NCBI RefSeq assembly: GCF_024734895.1 | Contig: NZ_CP091430.1 | Coordinates: forward strand, 4,048,501-4,112,500 | From: Paenibacillus spongiae | GTDB taxonomy: Bacteria > Bacillota > Bacilli > Paenibacillales > Paenibacillaceae | Length of the DNA stretch: 64,000 bases | Direction of reading: 5' to 3' | In this document: positions 1 to 8,769 of the stretch, one piece after another | How the letters are laid out: each line of letters opens with the position of its first letter | Numbering within the stretch: position 1 is the first letter of the stretch | Translations under genes and position numbers: made by a program | The notes under the pieces: model-generated | Database searches by the model: none | The model's input: only the letters and a program-made list of their open reading frames with translations | What the model was told of the DNA's origin: nothing

Positions 1-89
1 TCTAATCCGCTATGAGCAGGAAAAATAGGCGTTCGTTTACCTGGCGTTTTCATTCCGTGGCCATCATCTAATGCTACTAAGTACCCCAT
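1..89 (-). CDS. N-acetylmuramoyl-L-alanine amidase, N-terminal fragment (partial)
   Basis: The minus strand from the ATG at 89 to the window edge encodes 29 residues beginning MGYLVALDDGHGMKTPGKRT. VALDDGHGMxTPGKRTP is the first strand and zinc-binding loop (the His of DDGHG) of family-3 N-acetylmuramoyl-L-alanine amidases, zinc enzymes that cleave the bond between MurNAc and the stem peptide of peptidoglycan. No signal peptide precedes the domain in the part seen, as is common for phage-like or mother-cell lytic amidases. The SD is weak: GGGAG lies about 15 nt upstream. The rest of the gene lies left of the window. The family call rests on a short but very characteristic stretch. Confidence 0.7.
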   Translation of the reverse strand, partial: MGYLVALDDGHGMKTPGKRTPIFPAHSGL

Positions 90-188
90 ATTTCTTTTCT
101 CAGCTCCCTTCGCTCCCGGGGCTTTTGGCTAAGCTGCTACGTGTACGGGATTTGAGCCGAACAAAATCTCTGCTTACTGCATGCCCGC

Positions 189-2984
189 TTATAACAGCGG
201 TATAATCGCGTCGGCATAAGCTCGCGCGCCTTTCGGATTCGGATGTCCGACGGAAGCGACGCGGCAAATTTCCAAATCGATGCCGTCCTGGTTGGCAGCG
301 ATACATTCGATGTTGCGCGAGGGCGCGACATGAACATCCTCTGGCGCTAAATTCGGATGAATGCCATATACATACGGATCGCTAGTCAAGGCCGCATGGG
401 ACGTACCCAAATTGGGATCCGCTAAGAAGATGCGATTGCCGCCTACAGGCACAGGCATCGCATTGACGGCGTTAACCGCTTCCTGTAGATGCTTTCTCGA
501 CAGGTCGTGAACTTGCTTGCAACGGTTAATAATTTGGTTCAGTTCTAACGCTCCGATCCCGCCCAACACGATTCCGCCGCCAGGCCCGGCGACGCCGACA
601 CCGAGTGCGATCAGCATTGCTTCCACCGCCAACAGATTGCTGTGCTCAGATAAAATCTGATAATAGCCAGTCACGATTATTCTCGCGTTTTTGAATTTCT
701 CCCCAACTTTTTTGAGCAGTGTTTTCATATCGTCGAAGAAAAATTGCTTCGCCATGGGCGTTAAATCTGGCCCGTGCGGATTGAGAACGTTTCGGATGTC
801 TATATCGTTCATGCCGCCATCCACAAGTACGAGATCCACATGATCAGGCAGATCCGTGAACAAATCGACCTGCTGAAGCACGGTCGGAAATTTCGTCGGT
901 ACTTCTCCCGGCAAACTCGGATGGATGTCCGTCACACCTGCACCGATAATTGCACCCGAGTGGGCCAGCACCGTTTTGTAGAAACCAATGCCTCCTTCAC
1001 GGACTTGCACGGCGGAAGCGACGAGTGAATGGAACTTCTCCTGCTCCAGCAGCCCTTGACCCCATTGAATCGAGTCGCCGATGACGAGCATATGGAACGT
1101 TTCGAGCACGAGCACGATATCGTTGGTAGAGATTCCATCTGGCAGCATCACTTTCACCCGAATCTTCTCACCGGATGGATTCGGCTGTACGTCTGCTGGG
1201 CGCACCAGCGTAAACTCCAGCTGCGATGGGCTTAGCACATGAACGTCCGGCATATCCAGACCATCCACCTTCACCATTGCCTTCTCCGTGAAGCCGCTGC
1301 CGATAAGCTGCACCTTCCCTCCCGGCCGTACCCGGCTCTGCTTCGCCGATACCAGCTTTGGCAGAACGTAGATCGTCCCTCGGTTCGATAGCGTGTTATC
1401 ACTTTGTCTCACCTGCACCGAATGGCTTCCACCTGCAAGGGAGGGCACCTTAAACTGCATTTTCGTATCACTGTAAACAAGTGTCTGCGCTTGAACGCCG
1501 CCCACCAGAACAACGTCGGTTTTTGTGAATCGTTTTCCGTCGAGCTCCACCGTATCATCGATATATGCCGAAGTTGGAGCGGTGCTGAATATTGCAGGCA
1601 CCAGCAGCTTTCGCCGGAATTCGTCGGCATCAATCACCTTCATGCTTACCGGTTCACCCTGCGGGCCTCCGTCTTTGCCGGGAGGACCGGCTATTCCCGC
1701 TGTGCCTTGCGCGCCCGGTTGGCCGGCCGAACGGCCGTTTTTCGGTCCGCATTCTTCGAATGCCGCTTTTACCGTAGCGCCGACAGCACCGCCCGGTCCG
1801 CCTGGACCTGGTACGCCCGGAATTCCTCCCGGTCCGCCTTCACCTCCGTCGACAGTCACATAAAAACCCTGCAAGTAGCTGTTAATGACAGCTTGCGGCG
1901 CATAGAGCGACAATTTCCCTCCGCGCCCCCCTTCTCCACCTTGCCCGCCTCTGCCGGCCGCTCCCCCCCGGCCTCCGTTGCCTCCTGCACCTGCACCGCT
2001 TGCGCACCAAAGGCCAGCCCCATCCTTGATTCCCGTTCTGCCCTTCGAGCCTCTGCCTCCGGCTTGACCATCCTGGCCGTCTCCGCCTGACGTTCCGTCT
2101 TGGCCCCGCAGATCAAATGCCGGCCGGCCGTTCATCTCAAGCACCCATACCTCAAGCTCCGGGCCGTCAGTTCCGTCCCAACCGGGCTCGCCCATTACCC
2201 CCGGCAGCCCATCGACCCCCGTAACGCCGCTTAGCGTCGTCGACATGGGCCGATCCGCCGGTGGAGATAGTTTCGTTCGTTTGGCCGGCTTTTGAATAAG
2301 TGGTCGTTCCCAAGTAAACGTTACATTTTTTCCGACCGTTATTTTCTCAGCGAGGATGATCAGATACTTTTGCGGGTTTTTTAAAATCACCGTCGTATTG
2401 TCTGCCAGATGAACCTCCTGTGCCGCCCAGTATGCGGAATTTACAGGGACGGTCGTCAGGCTGCGCATCGCAGCACTAGAAGCCGCATCACTCAAAGGCT
2501 CGGAAGAAAAGGCAGTAGTCCTTGGCTTTATATTCGAAGCGGCCGTTTCCGTCAGAGATTCAAACGGATTGCGGACAGGGGAAACTGGTCCCACGATAGG
2601 ACTTGGAATGACAGGTATAGTAGGAATTGCTGTCCCCTGAGTCGGAAAGGGAATCGCTTTAAGCAATTGGGCACGGCCTCCCGCCGGTACAAAGCGCTGC
2701 AAGCCTTGTACCATCGAATCAGCGCGGAAGGCAGACTGGAACATCGTCTCTGCTCCCAGCACATTTGGTTCCGGCCTTGTCAGTCCTGCTTGTGGGATAA
2801 CGTTGCCTCTAATCGTAAGCGTACCAAGTCCGGACAAACTCGTAATGCCGAACGCCTCTATAATTGCTTTATGTTGGAGCATTCTGCTGTTAACCGCATC
2901 AGGCGCGGCAGTCACTGCCGATAAATTAAAGGGCATTGGTTTGACCAGTACCTCTTTCAGCATGGAATGGCTTGACATTGGCAA
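189..2984 (-). CDS. Collagen-like / TIG / SGNH-hydrolase multidomain protein
   Basis: 931 aa with three visible parts. Residues about 252-445 are glycine-rich, with collagen-like G-X-Y runs (GLPGVMGEPG, GPPGKDGGPQGEP) mixed with GG-rich stretches. Residues about 463-628 read as two IPT/TIG immunoglobulin-like domains (GSGFTEKA in the second). Residues about 632-931 are an SGNH/GDSL hydrolase: GDSIQWGQG (Ser638, block I), GGMND (Asn726, block III) and HPNPKG (His914, block V); the usual Asp three residues before that His is not present. There is no signal peptide or membrane segment. The start is a TTG five bases after AAGGAG; an in-frame ATG two codons later is an alternative. A lipase/acyl-esterase activity is inferred from the fold, and substrate and location are unknown. 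Confidence 0.75.
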   Translation of the reverse strand: MPMSSHSMLKEVLVKPMPFNLSAVTAAPDAVNSRMLQHKAIIEAFGITSLSGLGTLTIRGNVIPQAGLTRPEPNVLGAETMFQSAFRADSMVQGLQRFVPAGGRAQLLKAIPFPTQGTAIPTIPVIPSPIVGPVSPVRNPFESLTETAASNIKPRTTAFSSEPLSDAASSAAMRSLTTVPVNSAYWAAQEVHLADNTTVILKNPQKYLIILAEKITVGKNVTFTWERPLIQKPAKRTKLSPPADRPMSTTLSGVTGVDGLPGVMGEPGWDGTDGPELEVWVLEMNGRPAFDLRGQDGTSGGDGQDGQAGGRGSKGRTGIKDGAGLWCASGAGAGGNGGRGGAAGRGGQGGEGGRGGKLSLYAPQAVINSYLQGFYVTVDGGEGGPGGIPGVPGPGGPGGAVGATVKAAFEECGPKNGRSAGQPGAQGTAGIAGPPGKDGGPQGEPVSMKVIDADEFRRKLLVPAIFSTAPTSAYIDDTVELDGKRFTKTDVVLVGGVQAQTLVYSDTKMQFKVPSLAGGSHSVQVRQSDNTLSNRGTIYVLPKLVSAKQSRVRPGGKVQLIGSGFTEKAMVKVDGLDMPDVHVLSPSQLEFTLVRPADVQPNPSGEKIRVKVMLPDGISTNDIVLVLETFHMLVIGDSIQWGQGLLEQEKFHSLVASAVQVREGGIGFYKTVLAHSGAIIGAGVTDIHPSLPGEVPTKFPTVLQQVDLFTDLPDHVDLVLVDGGMNDIDIRNVLNPHGPDLTPMAKQFFFDDMKTLLKKVGEKFKNARIIVTGYYQILSEHSNLLAVEAMLIALGVGVAGPGGGIVLGGIGALELNQIINRCKQVHDLSRKHLQEAVNAVNAMPVPVGGNRIFLADPNLGTSHAALTSDPYVYGIHPNLAPEDVHVAPSRNIECIAANQDGIDLEICRVASVGHPNPKGARAYADAIIPLL

Positions 2985-3134
2985 CTACTCTCCTTAACTT
3001 TTCTCGATTTTCCGTACACCTTGTACAGATATACGGAATGGTATCTTAGTAATTTATTTCCAATACTGCCATCGATTGATCGCTGACATTCGTTAGCGCG
3101 TTATTCAAACCTACCATTCAAGGCACGCTGCGCA

Positions 3135-3548
3135 TTATTCAATTGAAATGACGCCGAGCTGTCTCATTAAGCCCAGATCATCTCTATATAGCCATACTTC
3201 AGAAATCTTACCGTTCTCTAAGCGGAAAATATGAACACTTTGAATAACTACCGACTTCCCTGTTGCAGGGATATTTAGCATCGGTCCTTTGTGCGTTCCG
3301 GTAAAAGTAGTCTGGGCTACTACTTTATCGACTTTCTCAATAACCTGCTCTATCCGGAAATGCATATCAGGGAAGGAGGAAAGATACCTTTTCGTAATTT
3401 CGATTGCCTGCTTCAGCGTTACATGCTCCTCCCCGCCGGCATGATGCAGCACAAATTGCGGATGAATGATTTCCCCTATCTGATCAAAGTTCCCGTTGTT
3501 GTGAACTTCATCAAAATAAATCCGTACGAGTTCCGTATGATTTGACAG
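3135..3548 (-). CDS. SnoaL-like / ester cyclase family protein, probable CTG start
   Basis: The sequence shows a SnoaL/NTF2-like small alpha+beta barrel: FRIEQVIEKVDKVVAQ, then GTHKGPMLNIPATGKSVV and the closing strand HIFRLENGKISEVW. Such proteins include polyketide cyclases and ketosteroid-isomerase-like enzymes; many have unknown substrates. The first ATG-like start (GTG at 3452) would cut off the first helix. The same frame continues upstream through SNHTELVRIYFDEVHNNGNF, a typical family N-terminus, to a CTG at 3548 that sits six bases after GAGGGAGGG. An in-frame stop occurs 39 bases further up and there is no ATG, GTG or TTG in between, so CTG is the likely start, giving 137 aa. Next to it, divergently, is the ATPase regulator gene. 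Confidence 0.65.
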   Translation of the reverse strand: MSNHTELVRIYFDEVHNNGNFDQIGEIIHPQFVLHHAGGEEHVTLKQAIEITKRYLSSFPDMHFRIEQVIEKVDKVVAQTTFTGTHKGPMLNIPATGKSVVIQSVHIFRLENGKISEVWLYRDDLGLMRQLGVISIE

Positions 3549-3754
3549 TAGAATCCCTCCCTCTTCATTGAAATCAACTGCTTACTCCTTTCTATACTTA
3601 CTTTTATCACGGGCTTACTTTCACTCACAATACGATATTCACTTTCACAAGACTCTCATTGCTGCCGTTCATTTTCTTCGTAGTAGCAAATAATGTTCCA
3701 TCATATTAGAATGAAATCACAACGAATATCATATCCTTTCCGAAAATCCATACT

Positions 3755-3764
3755 GGGGGGGGGG
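3755..3764 (+). repeat. G10 homopolymer in the ribosome binding site of the ATPase regulator
   Basis: Ten consecutive G residues lie 7 bases before the ATG at 3772 and act as the purine-rich SD region. A short out-of-frame ATG at 3768 ends after four codons. Tract length changes would alter SD-to-start spacing. Confidence 0.8.
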
Positions 3765-3771
3765 AACATGT

Positions 3772-5820
3772 ATGGCTGTTAATCACGATCCGAACAAAGC
3801 AAGAAATAAGTCATTTTTGGGGCGAGATCAAGAGCTTTCCTACATGAAAAGCCTACTGGTCGAACCCGGCATCCGAGCCCTGCATGTTTATGGGCCTGGA
3901 GGTATCGGCAAATCGTCTCTTCTACAACAATTATGTCAGGAGTACGATGGGTGCGAAGCGTTTATTGTCCATCAGACCGATAAGGCTGCAGTTCATTTTG
4001 TTCATGTGTATCCCGAAATACCCGGTGATTCCCGCTCTTCATCCCGTTCCATTCCCATAGATGAGATGGGCGAGTTCATCAATTTAATTGCATCTCGCTG
4101 TGAGATGTCACTATTGATCATCGATCCATTCGACCAGTGGATGCCGTGCTACGATTGGATCACCGCACGATTAGTCCCCTTGCTTGCTTCCAACGTCCGT
4201 ATATTGTCAGCTTCACGGTTCCCTCTGGAAATCCCTTGGGAGCTTCATACAAGGCAAGAGCAAACGATGATTCATAACATGGAATTAAAGCCTTTTGACC
4301 AAACGACCAGCTTTCGGTTTATTGAATCATTCGGAATTCACGACATCAGCCACATCCATATGATTTCAAAAGTCGCCAGAGGCTTCCCCTTTGCCATCCA
4401 AACAATATCTCTTGATATTCTACGCGAGAATATTGATGTTCTAAGCTCACGACGTTATAAAACACAATTTTATCAGAAGGCCGTCATGTACCAATTACAA
4501 GATGTGCGGTTAACCCAAACACAGGCCAAAATTCTCGATGCCGCTTCCCTGCTGTGGAGCTTTGATTATGATTTGATCACACATTTACTACAGCATGAAG
4601 TCACCATTAACGCATTTCGAAAGTTTTGCGAGTTACCCTTCATAAAGCTGACTTCAGATGGATGGCAAATTAACAGTTCAATCCGATATTGGTTTCGCAA
4701 AGAGTTCAGCTTCCGATCACCGGATACCCACGATGCCTATCAGGATAAAGCCAGACCCTTCCTTCTAAAAAGATTGCATCAAAGACCACCGGCCGAACGA
4801 TCGGAGCTCTACCTGCAACTGCTTCACCTCATCGACAAAGAGATTCTTCATATGTATTGTTTTCTTGAATCGTTCGATGAATTTGATATACGGCCCTTAC
4901 CTCAACAAGAGCTTCCAGCAGCACGGCAGATGTTCGTCTCGTTTCACGAAAATGTACCCGGTTTTTTCCCAGACATGACGAGGCAAGAGTTTTATTTGGA
5001 GACTTATTGGGAGATGAGTCCAGATACATTCTGCGGCTTTTACAAGAGCAATCAGCTTGTGCTCTTCGTCACTGGACTTCCGCTCACCCCTGCTATAAGA
5101 AAAGAATTGATCAACAATCCCACTTACAGCAACTACATCAAGCGTTCCACCTATCAGGAGAACGAGCTGGTCATGTGGATCGCTTCATTCCTTCCGGATT
5201 TCGGGTCAAGCGCTATTGGCTTAGCGTTTATGTACGGCTATTCCCGGTTTGCCCCCAACAGTCTCATGACTGTCATCGCTCCATTCCCGGAGGCGCATCA
5301 GCTCATGGATAGCATGGGATTTCAGCGGCTTGTGTGGGGAGATTACGTTTCACAGGAAGGGGTCGAGTACAAAGCGTATCAGTTGGATTTAAGGGAAGGG
5401 CTGCTGTCGGAACGTTTTCGGGCAACCGAAGGCACCACGCTGCCCGTCAGCGTATTATCGCGCACCGAAGCCATTGAGCATACGAAAAAGCTGCTCCATC
5501 AGTTTCATCAATTCGAAGAAGACGAATCCTTCATGAATGCATGCCCATACCTCAATAATTATGCCCGTTCCAAAAATGAACGGATTGAAGAGGCAAACAA
5601 ACTGAGAAAAGAGATCCAATCGATTATCAACGAATGGAGTAATGGTACCGGATTGAACGTGACATACGGGACTATTCTGAACATGTGCTATATTCAAAAG
5701 TCGGGGAATCATGAGTCCGTAGCTATACGTCTGAACATGTCTCCAAGCACCTATTACAGGAACTTGAAGAAAGCCATTGCCAAAATGTCCGACGCCCTAA
5801 GTGAATTTCGCTATCAATAG
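3772..5820 (+). CDS. STAND-like P-loop ATPase with C-terminal HTH
   Basis: 682 aa. Residues 41-49 are a Walker A motif (GPGGIGKSS) and about 112-120 a Walker B-like strand LLIIDPFD; FLGRDQEL at 15-22 resembles the GRxxEL entry to AAA/NACHT-type ATPases. The middle (about 400-545) has no domain I can name with confidence; its beta-alpha pattern ending in MDSMGFQRLVWGDY recalls an acetyltransferase fold. The C-terminus (about 645-680, SVAIRLNMSPSTYYRNLKKAIAKM) is a clear helix-turn-helix. A signal-responsive, ATP-switched transcription regulator is inferred. The gene stands alone, ends at a strong hairpin, and starts just after a G10 tract that may affect translation. Confidence 0.65.
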   Translation: MAVNHDPNKARNKSFLGRDQELSYMKSLLVEPGIRALHVYGPGGIGKSSLLQQLCQEYDGCEAFIVHQTDKAAVHFVHVYPEIPGDSRSSSRSIPIDEMGEFINLIASRCEMSLLIIDPFDQWMPCYDWITARLVPLLASNVRILSASRFPLEIPWELHTRQEQTMIHNMELKPFDQTTSFRFIESFGIHDISHIHMISKVARGFPFAIQTISLDILRENIDVLSSRRYKTQFYQKAVMYQLQDVRLTQTQAKILDAASLLWSFDYDLITHLLQHEVTINAFRKFCELPFIKLTSDGWQINSSIRYWFRKEFSFRSPDTHDAYQDKARPFLLKRLHQRPPAERSELYLQLLHLIDKEILHMYCFLESFDEFDIRPLPQQELPAARQMFVSFHENVPGFFPDMTRQEFYLETYWEMSPDTFCGFYKSNQLVLFVTGLPLTPAIRKELINNPTYSNYIKRSTYQENELVMWIASFLPDFGSSAIGLAFMYGYSRFAPNSLMTVIAPFPEAHQLMDSMGFQRLVWGDYVSQEGVEYKAYQLDLREGLLSERFRATEGTTLPVSVLSRTEAIEHTKKLLHQFHQFEEDESFMNACPYLNNYARSKNERIEEANKLRKEIQSIINEWSNGTGLNVTYGTILNMCYIQKSGNHESVAIRLNMSPSTYYRNLKKAIAKMSDALSEFRYQ

Positions 5821-5915
5821 GGGAAAACGCACCGGAATGTCTTCCCCGCTTCTATCAGGAAACCAAGCGGACTAATAACCTATTCACGTTAAATTCATCA
5901 CGATATATATAGAAT

Positions 5916-5953
5916 CCCCCGCAATCATGAGCCTCTCTCATGATTGCGGGGGG
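5916..5953 (+). terminator. Perfect hairpin terminator
   Basis: CCCCCGCAATCATGAG pairs perfectly with CTCATGATTGCGGGGG around a short loop, 95 bases after the ATPase regulator. The T run is poor (GGTTCT), so it may be partly a repeat-type hairpin. Confidence 0.7.
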
Positions 5954-5955
5954 TT

Positions 5956-6066
5956 CTAGTCGTTCAGCGATAGCAGATTATGCCCGTCTCCGAATAGGAT
6001 GTCGACGGGGCCGAAGGCGCGCTCCGCTTCTTCAATCACTTTTTTCCAATCCTTCCTTCGTGACAT
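5956..6066 (-). pseudogene. Short-chain dehydrogenase remnant
   Basis: About 36 residues ending in the frame read KDWKKVIEEAERAFGPVDILF, which matches the segment of SDR oxidoreductases just before the NNAG motif (normally VDILVNNAG). Here the motif is lost (FGDGHNLLSLND) and the frame stops at once; nothing upstream resembles the Rossmann GxxxGxG region. It lies in the 420-base gap between the regulator and the sugar transporter operon. I read it as a decayed fragment and not a working gene. Confidence 0.5.
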
Positions 6067-6172
6067 CCTGTTTAACAAATAATAATATACATTTCCCCTT
6101 GTAATTTTCACCTCCCAGTAAACATACATGCTTAAATGACTCGTTTTGATTTCAGTTTTACTCAAGAAAGCA

Positions 6173-6216
6173 AAAATGCTGCTCCTGGAGAGTTTCTCCA
6201 TCGAGAGCAGCATTTT
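6173..6216 (-). terminator. Terminator of the Lpl-type transporter operon
   Basis: AAAATGCTGCTC pairs with GAGCAGCATTTT, and on the minus strand the stem is followed by TTTTTG. It lies just after the stop of the binding lipoprotein gene. Confidence 0.85.
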
Positions 6217-6239
6217 AGATTTGATAGGCCTCGACTGCG

Positions 6240-7832
6240 CTACTTAAACACAGCCCTCATTTTCTCACTGTTCTTGTTCCATACGGCCTCTACCTTCGCC
6301 ATTCCCATACTCTCTGCTTTCTGTACAAATTCCTCATAGAGCCGTTCAACCTCGTTCCCGCCTTTGGCCATGATAAAGGTAGGAAAGGCGGCATTGAATT
6401 CAGTTTTGATTTTCTGCAGAATTGAGGCTTCTTCCAAATCGGCATCTGGCAGCAGATTCAACATATAGAATTTCATATTCTTATGCGGCAGATAAAGGTC
6501 AAGCGCTTCTCGCTGCTCGGGATTCTTCTTCATCTCTCCGCCTTGGATCCAGTGATCGTAGAGATCGAGATTGAAAAAGTACGGCCCGATTCCCTGCTTG
6601 GTCGCGTAAGTGGTATCGGCTTTCATCGCCTTCAAAAACTCGTCCGTGCGTACTGGCGTATCCCCGTCCATCTTCCAATCCTTGTTCTCTTCTCCAAAGT
6701 GCGTTAGCTTCTCGCCTTCGTCTGAAAGCATATATGACATGAATTTAATTGCTTCAGCCTTATGCTTGGAGCTCTTGGCGATGGACCATCCGGTCCACCC
6801 AATACTGCCTTGTTGCAGGATGGTCGCATTCGTGAACAGTGGCGCATAGACGTACTGGACGCTCTTATTGTTCGGCGGATGATAATACCCGTTGCCGATC
6901 GAGTCGATCAAATAGAAGACCTTCCCAGATTCCTTGGATGCAGTCTTCTGTTCGCTAGTGAGCGTCAAATCTCCGCGAGTTATGAGGCCGCTTGTATACA
7001 TTTTATTAAACCATTTCAACGCTTGCACGTAATTCGGATCTTTGTAGGTTGCATATAGCTTGCCATCCTTCTCGTAGTATTTCTCGATTCCGAAGTTCGC
7101 GATCAAGAATTGGTACCCCCCAGGCGCGCTATCAAAATCGAATTTTGTACCCCCGATCAGAATGGGCATCACGTCGGGATACTTCTGCTTGACCTCAATC
7201 AATACGTTATATAAATCTTCGGGCGTATCCAACTTGGGCTTGCCGATTGCTTCGTAGATATCCTGCCTGACCAATGGAGCCGGATTCCACGGTCCTACCG
7301 GAAGAAATTTATCCAGGTTGCTGGGCCTCATTTCTGCACTGACGAAGGCGTAGTTCTTGCCGTCTGGGGCGGCATTCATTTTCCAGTACTCATCTCCCAT
7401 CCGCTCCCGCAGTTCCGGCGCATACTTATCCATCAGCGGCCCCAGGTCTTCAAATTGTCCGGATGAGATCGCCTTCTTGTAGGTTGGGTTCTGGATTTCA
7501 TTGACAATGAAGTCCGGCAGATCGCCGGAGGCAAGCATGAGATTGAATTGCTGGTTATCGTCGGTTGTCGGCTTCGAGAACTTCAGCGTTACGCCCGTCT
7601 GATCCTGTACGAGCTTGGAGATGCGATTCGATCCCCATTCCGGATAATTGGCCCAGGAGATGTTATAGAACATATCCAAGGTAACCGGATTCGCATCATT
7701 CGTGGAATTTTCCGCCGCATTCGTCTGCCCCTCGTTGCCATTGCTCGTACTACCAGAACACCCGCTTAACATCACCGTAAGGATCAATAGTGCGATTTGG
7801 ATCTTGCCTCTGCTTTGAAGAAATTTCACCAT
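6240..7832 (-). CDS. Extracellular sugar-binding lipoprotein, LplA type
   Basis: 530 aa, the usual length of the large LplA/YtcQ-type family 1 solute-binding proteins of Paenibacillus. It starts with a basic n-region, a hydrophobic stretch and the lipobox LSGC (Cys25), followed by a Ser/Gly/Asn-rich linker. It should be lipid-anchored outside the membrane and deliver an oligosaccharide or modified sugar to the two permeases encoded just upstream (38-base gap). It is the last gene of the histidine kinase/regulator/permease/permease/binding protein unit and is followed by a terminator. The substrate cannot be read from the sequence; no glycoside hydrolase is in the operon to hint at it. Confidence 0.9.
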   Translation of the reverse strand: MVKFLQSRGKIQIALLILTVMLSGCSGSTSNGNEGQTNAAENSTNDANPVTLDMFYNISWANYPEWGSNRISKLVQDQTGVTLKFSKPTTDDNQQFNLMLASGDLPDFIVNEIQNPTYKKAISSGQFEDLGPLMDKYAPELRERMGDEYWKMNAAPDGKNYAFVSAEMRPSNLDKFLPVGPWNPAPLVRQDIYEAIGKPKLDTPEDLYNVLIEVKQKYPDVMPILIGGTKFDFDSAPGGYQFLIANFGIEKYYEKDGKLYATYKDPNYVQALKWFNKMYTSGLITRGDLTLTSEQKTASKESGKVFYLIDSIGNGYYHPPNNKSVQYVYAPLFTNATILQQGSIGWTGWSIAKSSKHKAEAIKFMSYMLSDEGEKLTHFGEENKDWKMDGDTPVRTDEFLKAMKADTTYATKQGIGPYFFNLDLYDHWIQGGEMKKNPEQREALDLYLPHKNMKFYMLNLLPDADLEEASILQKIKTEFNAAFPTFIMAKGGNEVERLYEEFVQKAESMGMAKVEAVWNKNSEKMRAVFK

Positions 7833-7870
7833 TCTGCCCGACCTCCTGATATAAATTGCTTATCTGTTCT

Positions 7871-8752
7871 TTAGCCCTTAACCGCGCCAAGCATGATACC
7901 CTTTGTGAAATACTTTGTAATGAAGGGATAGATGGCGATGATCGGCCCGATGGCGATCATCATCGTCGCGTATCGAATCGATTCTAACGTGTAAGCTGCA
8001 GATTCATTCGTAACGCCGAGCTGTTGCTTCAGTTTTTCCTGACCCGCAGCAAGCGCGATCGTTTCAAACAAGATCAATTGAAGCGTCTTCAAGTTCGGAT
8101 TTGTCGTGAAGAATTGCGAGTCAAACCAGGAGTTCCACTGGCCGATTCCATTAAACAACGCAATGGTGGCCAAAATCGGAGTAGAGAGTCGAAGCACGAT
8201 CCTGAAGAAAACAAAGGCTTCGCTGGCGCCGTCGATCCGTGCTGCTTCCTTCAATGATGCCGGGATGTTCTTAAAGAATGCGATAAACAGAATCGCGTTG
8301 AAGAAGCCGAACAGATTGGGGATGATGAACACCATGAACGTGTTGAGCATGGATAAGGATTTCAGGACGAAGTAAAAGGGAATGAGGCCGCCGCTAAAAT
8401 ACATCGTAGTGATGCCCATAATCATATAAAATTTCCGAAACATCAGGTTTTCTTTGGACAATCCATAGGCGACCGCCGCCGTAAACAATACACTGGATAA
8501 CGTACCTACTACCGTCCTTGCGGTCGTCACCAGCAATGCTTTGCCCATTTGATGATTTTGGAATGCGACCTCGTAATTGGCCAAGGTGAACACTCGTGGA
8601 AACAAATAAATCCCGCCGCGATTGGAGTCATGCCCGTTGTTGAACGACATGACAAGGCAATAATAAAAGGGATACAACGTTATGACGATGATGAGAATCA
8701 TGAAAAGGTAGAGTGCCGTATCCGCGCTTTTCTCTTTCAGGCTTTTTTTCAT
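7871..8752 (-). CDS. Carbohydrate ABC transporter permease, LplC/YtcP type
   Basis: 293 aa with six predicted membrane segments. The N-terminus (ALYLFMILIIVITLYPFYYCLVMSFN) is the first membrane helix of the MalG-like family, and the EAA loop reads KEAARIDGASEAFVFFRIV, the surface that contacts the ATPase. It ends KYFTKGIMLGAVKG, the standard LplC C-terminus. It lies 17 bases after the partner permease and 38 before the binding protein gene. No ATPase is in the operon, as is usual for this group, which shares a general MsmX-type ATPase encoded elsewhere (family knowledge). Confidence 0.92.
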   Translation of the reverse strand: MKKSLKEKSADTALYLFMILIIVITLYPFYYCLVMSFNNGHDSNRGGIYLFPRVFTLANYEVAFQNHQMGKALLVTTARTVVGTLSSVLFTAAVAYGLSKENLMFRKFYMIMGITTMYFSGGLIPFYFVLKSLSMLNTFMVFIIPNLFGFFNAILFIAFFKNIPASLKEAARIDGASEAFVFFRIVLRLSTPILATIALFNGIGQWNSWFDSQFFTTNPNLKTLQLILFETIALAAGQEKLKQQLGVTNESAAYTLESIRYATMMIAIGPIIAIYPFITKYFTKGIMLGAVKG

Positions 8753-8769
8753 TTCAGATTCCTCGCTTG

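Noticed and set aside
1404..2116. Several long plus-strand frames inside the collagen-like gene
   Set aside because: They are by-products of the GC-rich Gly-X-Y repeats on the opposite strand.
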